A DNA stretch of 7,956 bases from Bacteroidales bacterium (GTDB lineage: Bacteria > Bacteroidota > Bacteroidia > Bacteroidales > FEN-979): contig JAFGNY010000368.1 of assembly GCA_016926765.1 (NCBI GenBank), positions 1 to 7,956 of the forward strand, read 5' to 3'. This document shows, one piece after another, positions 7,595-7,956 of this stretch; position 1 is the first letter of the stretch; each line of letters opens with the position of its first letter. A program made the translations under genes and the position numbers. The notes under the pieces are model-generated. The model did not search any database. It saw only the letters and a program-made list of their open reading frames with translations, and had not been told where the DNA came from.

Positions 7595-7956
7595 GCAGGT
7601 GTTTTCCGGTTAATGCAGTGAAGAGGTCATCCAGATCTTTCAGGGAAAGATCTTCGCTGAGCAGGTCATCAAGAGTTCCTTCTTTCAGGATCTTTCCCTC
7701 ATCGATGATCACGATCCTGTCGCACAGCTGTTGAGCCTCCTCCATGTAATGGGTGGTGAGGATCATGGAGGTGTCGGAGGAGGATCTGAGCTCTCTGAGA
7801 ATTTGCCATATCTCCCGCCGGGCGTTGGGGTCAAGTCCGGTAGTGGGCTCGTCGAGCAGAAGTACCTGCGGGCGGTTAATCAGGGCGATGCCAAGCGCCA
7901 GGCGTTGACGCTGGCCTCCGGAAAGGTTCATGGTGTATGCCTTTCGTTTCTCTTCC
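7587..7956 (-). CDS. ABC transporter ATP-binding protein, C-terminal part (N-terminus outside window)
   Basis: About 123 codons of an ABC ATPase are present; the frame stays open upstream of the internal Met at 7931 to the window edge (EEKRKAYT then MNLSGGQRQRL), so the true start and Walker A lie outside. Visible motifs in order are the ABC signature LSGGQRQRL, Walker B VLLLDEPTTGLDP with its catalytic Glu and D-loop, and the switch His in TTHYMEEAQQLCDR. The short tail ends soon after this, as in ABC-2 exporter ATPases of the NatA/CcmA/YadG kind. It would hydrolyse ATP on the cytoplasmic face to drive the permease encoded next, whose start overlaps its last 8 bases (stop TAA at 7589-7587). 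The substrate is unknown. Confidence 0.93.
   Translation of the reverse strand, partial: EEKRKAYTMNLSGGQRQRLALGIALINRPQVLLLDEPTTGLDPNARREIWQILRELRSSSDTSMILTTHYMEEAQQLCDRIVIIDEGKILKEGTLDDLLSEDLSLKDLDDLFTALTGKHLHD

Overview
The window looks like a piece of a Bacteroidota genome, probably Bacteroidales. The signs are weak or absent Shine-Dalgarno sequences before the genes, a Bacteroides-type TAnnTTTG -7 element before one gene, and short tandem repeats in the spacers; this placement is inference. All five genes are read on the minus strand, so transcription runs from right to left. No RNA gene, CRISPR array, insertion sequence or phage gene was found.

Right end (about 6480-7956): the 3' part of an ABC-2 type ATPase gene, cut by the window edge, overlaps by 8 bases the gene for its membrane partner. 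The permease gene carries an unusual run of five perfect 7-base repeats inside its coding sequence.

Middle (2712-6337): a two-gene acid-resistance or polyamine-producing module. An APC-family amino acid/amine antiporter of the AdiC/CadB type comes first. After a 17-base gap comes a 768-residue PLP-dependent Arg/Lys/Orn decarboxylase that reads most like arginine decarboxylase AdiA. The decarboxylase would consume a cytoplasmic proton with each amino acid, and the antiporter would swap the amine product for fresh substrate.

Left end (1-2478): the first 826 codons of a large single-chain restriction-modification enzyme (type IIG / helicase-less ISP-like). It has an N-terminal PD-(D/E)XK nuclease and a gamma-type adenine methyltransferase, then an AT-rich C-terminal part that leaves the window. 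GC content falls sharply inside this gene, near the methyltransferase NPPY motif, which suggests a mosaic origin for the target-recognition half.

The two spacers (2479-2711 and 6338-6481) and the ABC permease gene together hold five different short tandem repeats, four with a period of exactly 7 bases. No clearly new biological system is visible. The best leads are the possible slippage switch in the ABC permease gene, the shared repeat period, and the mosaic restriction-modification gene.
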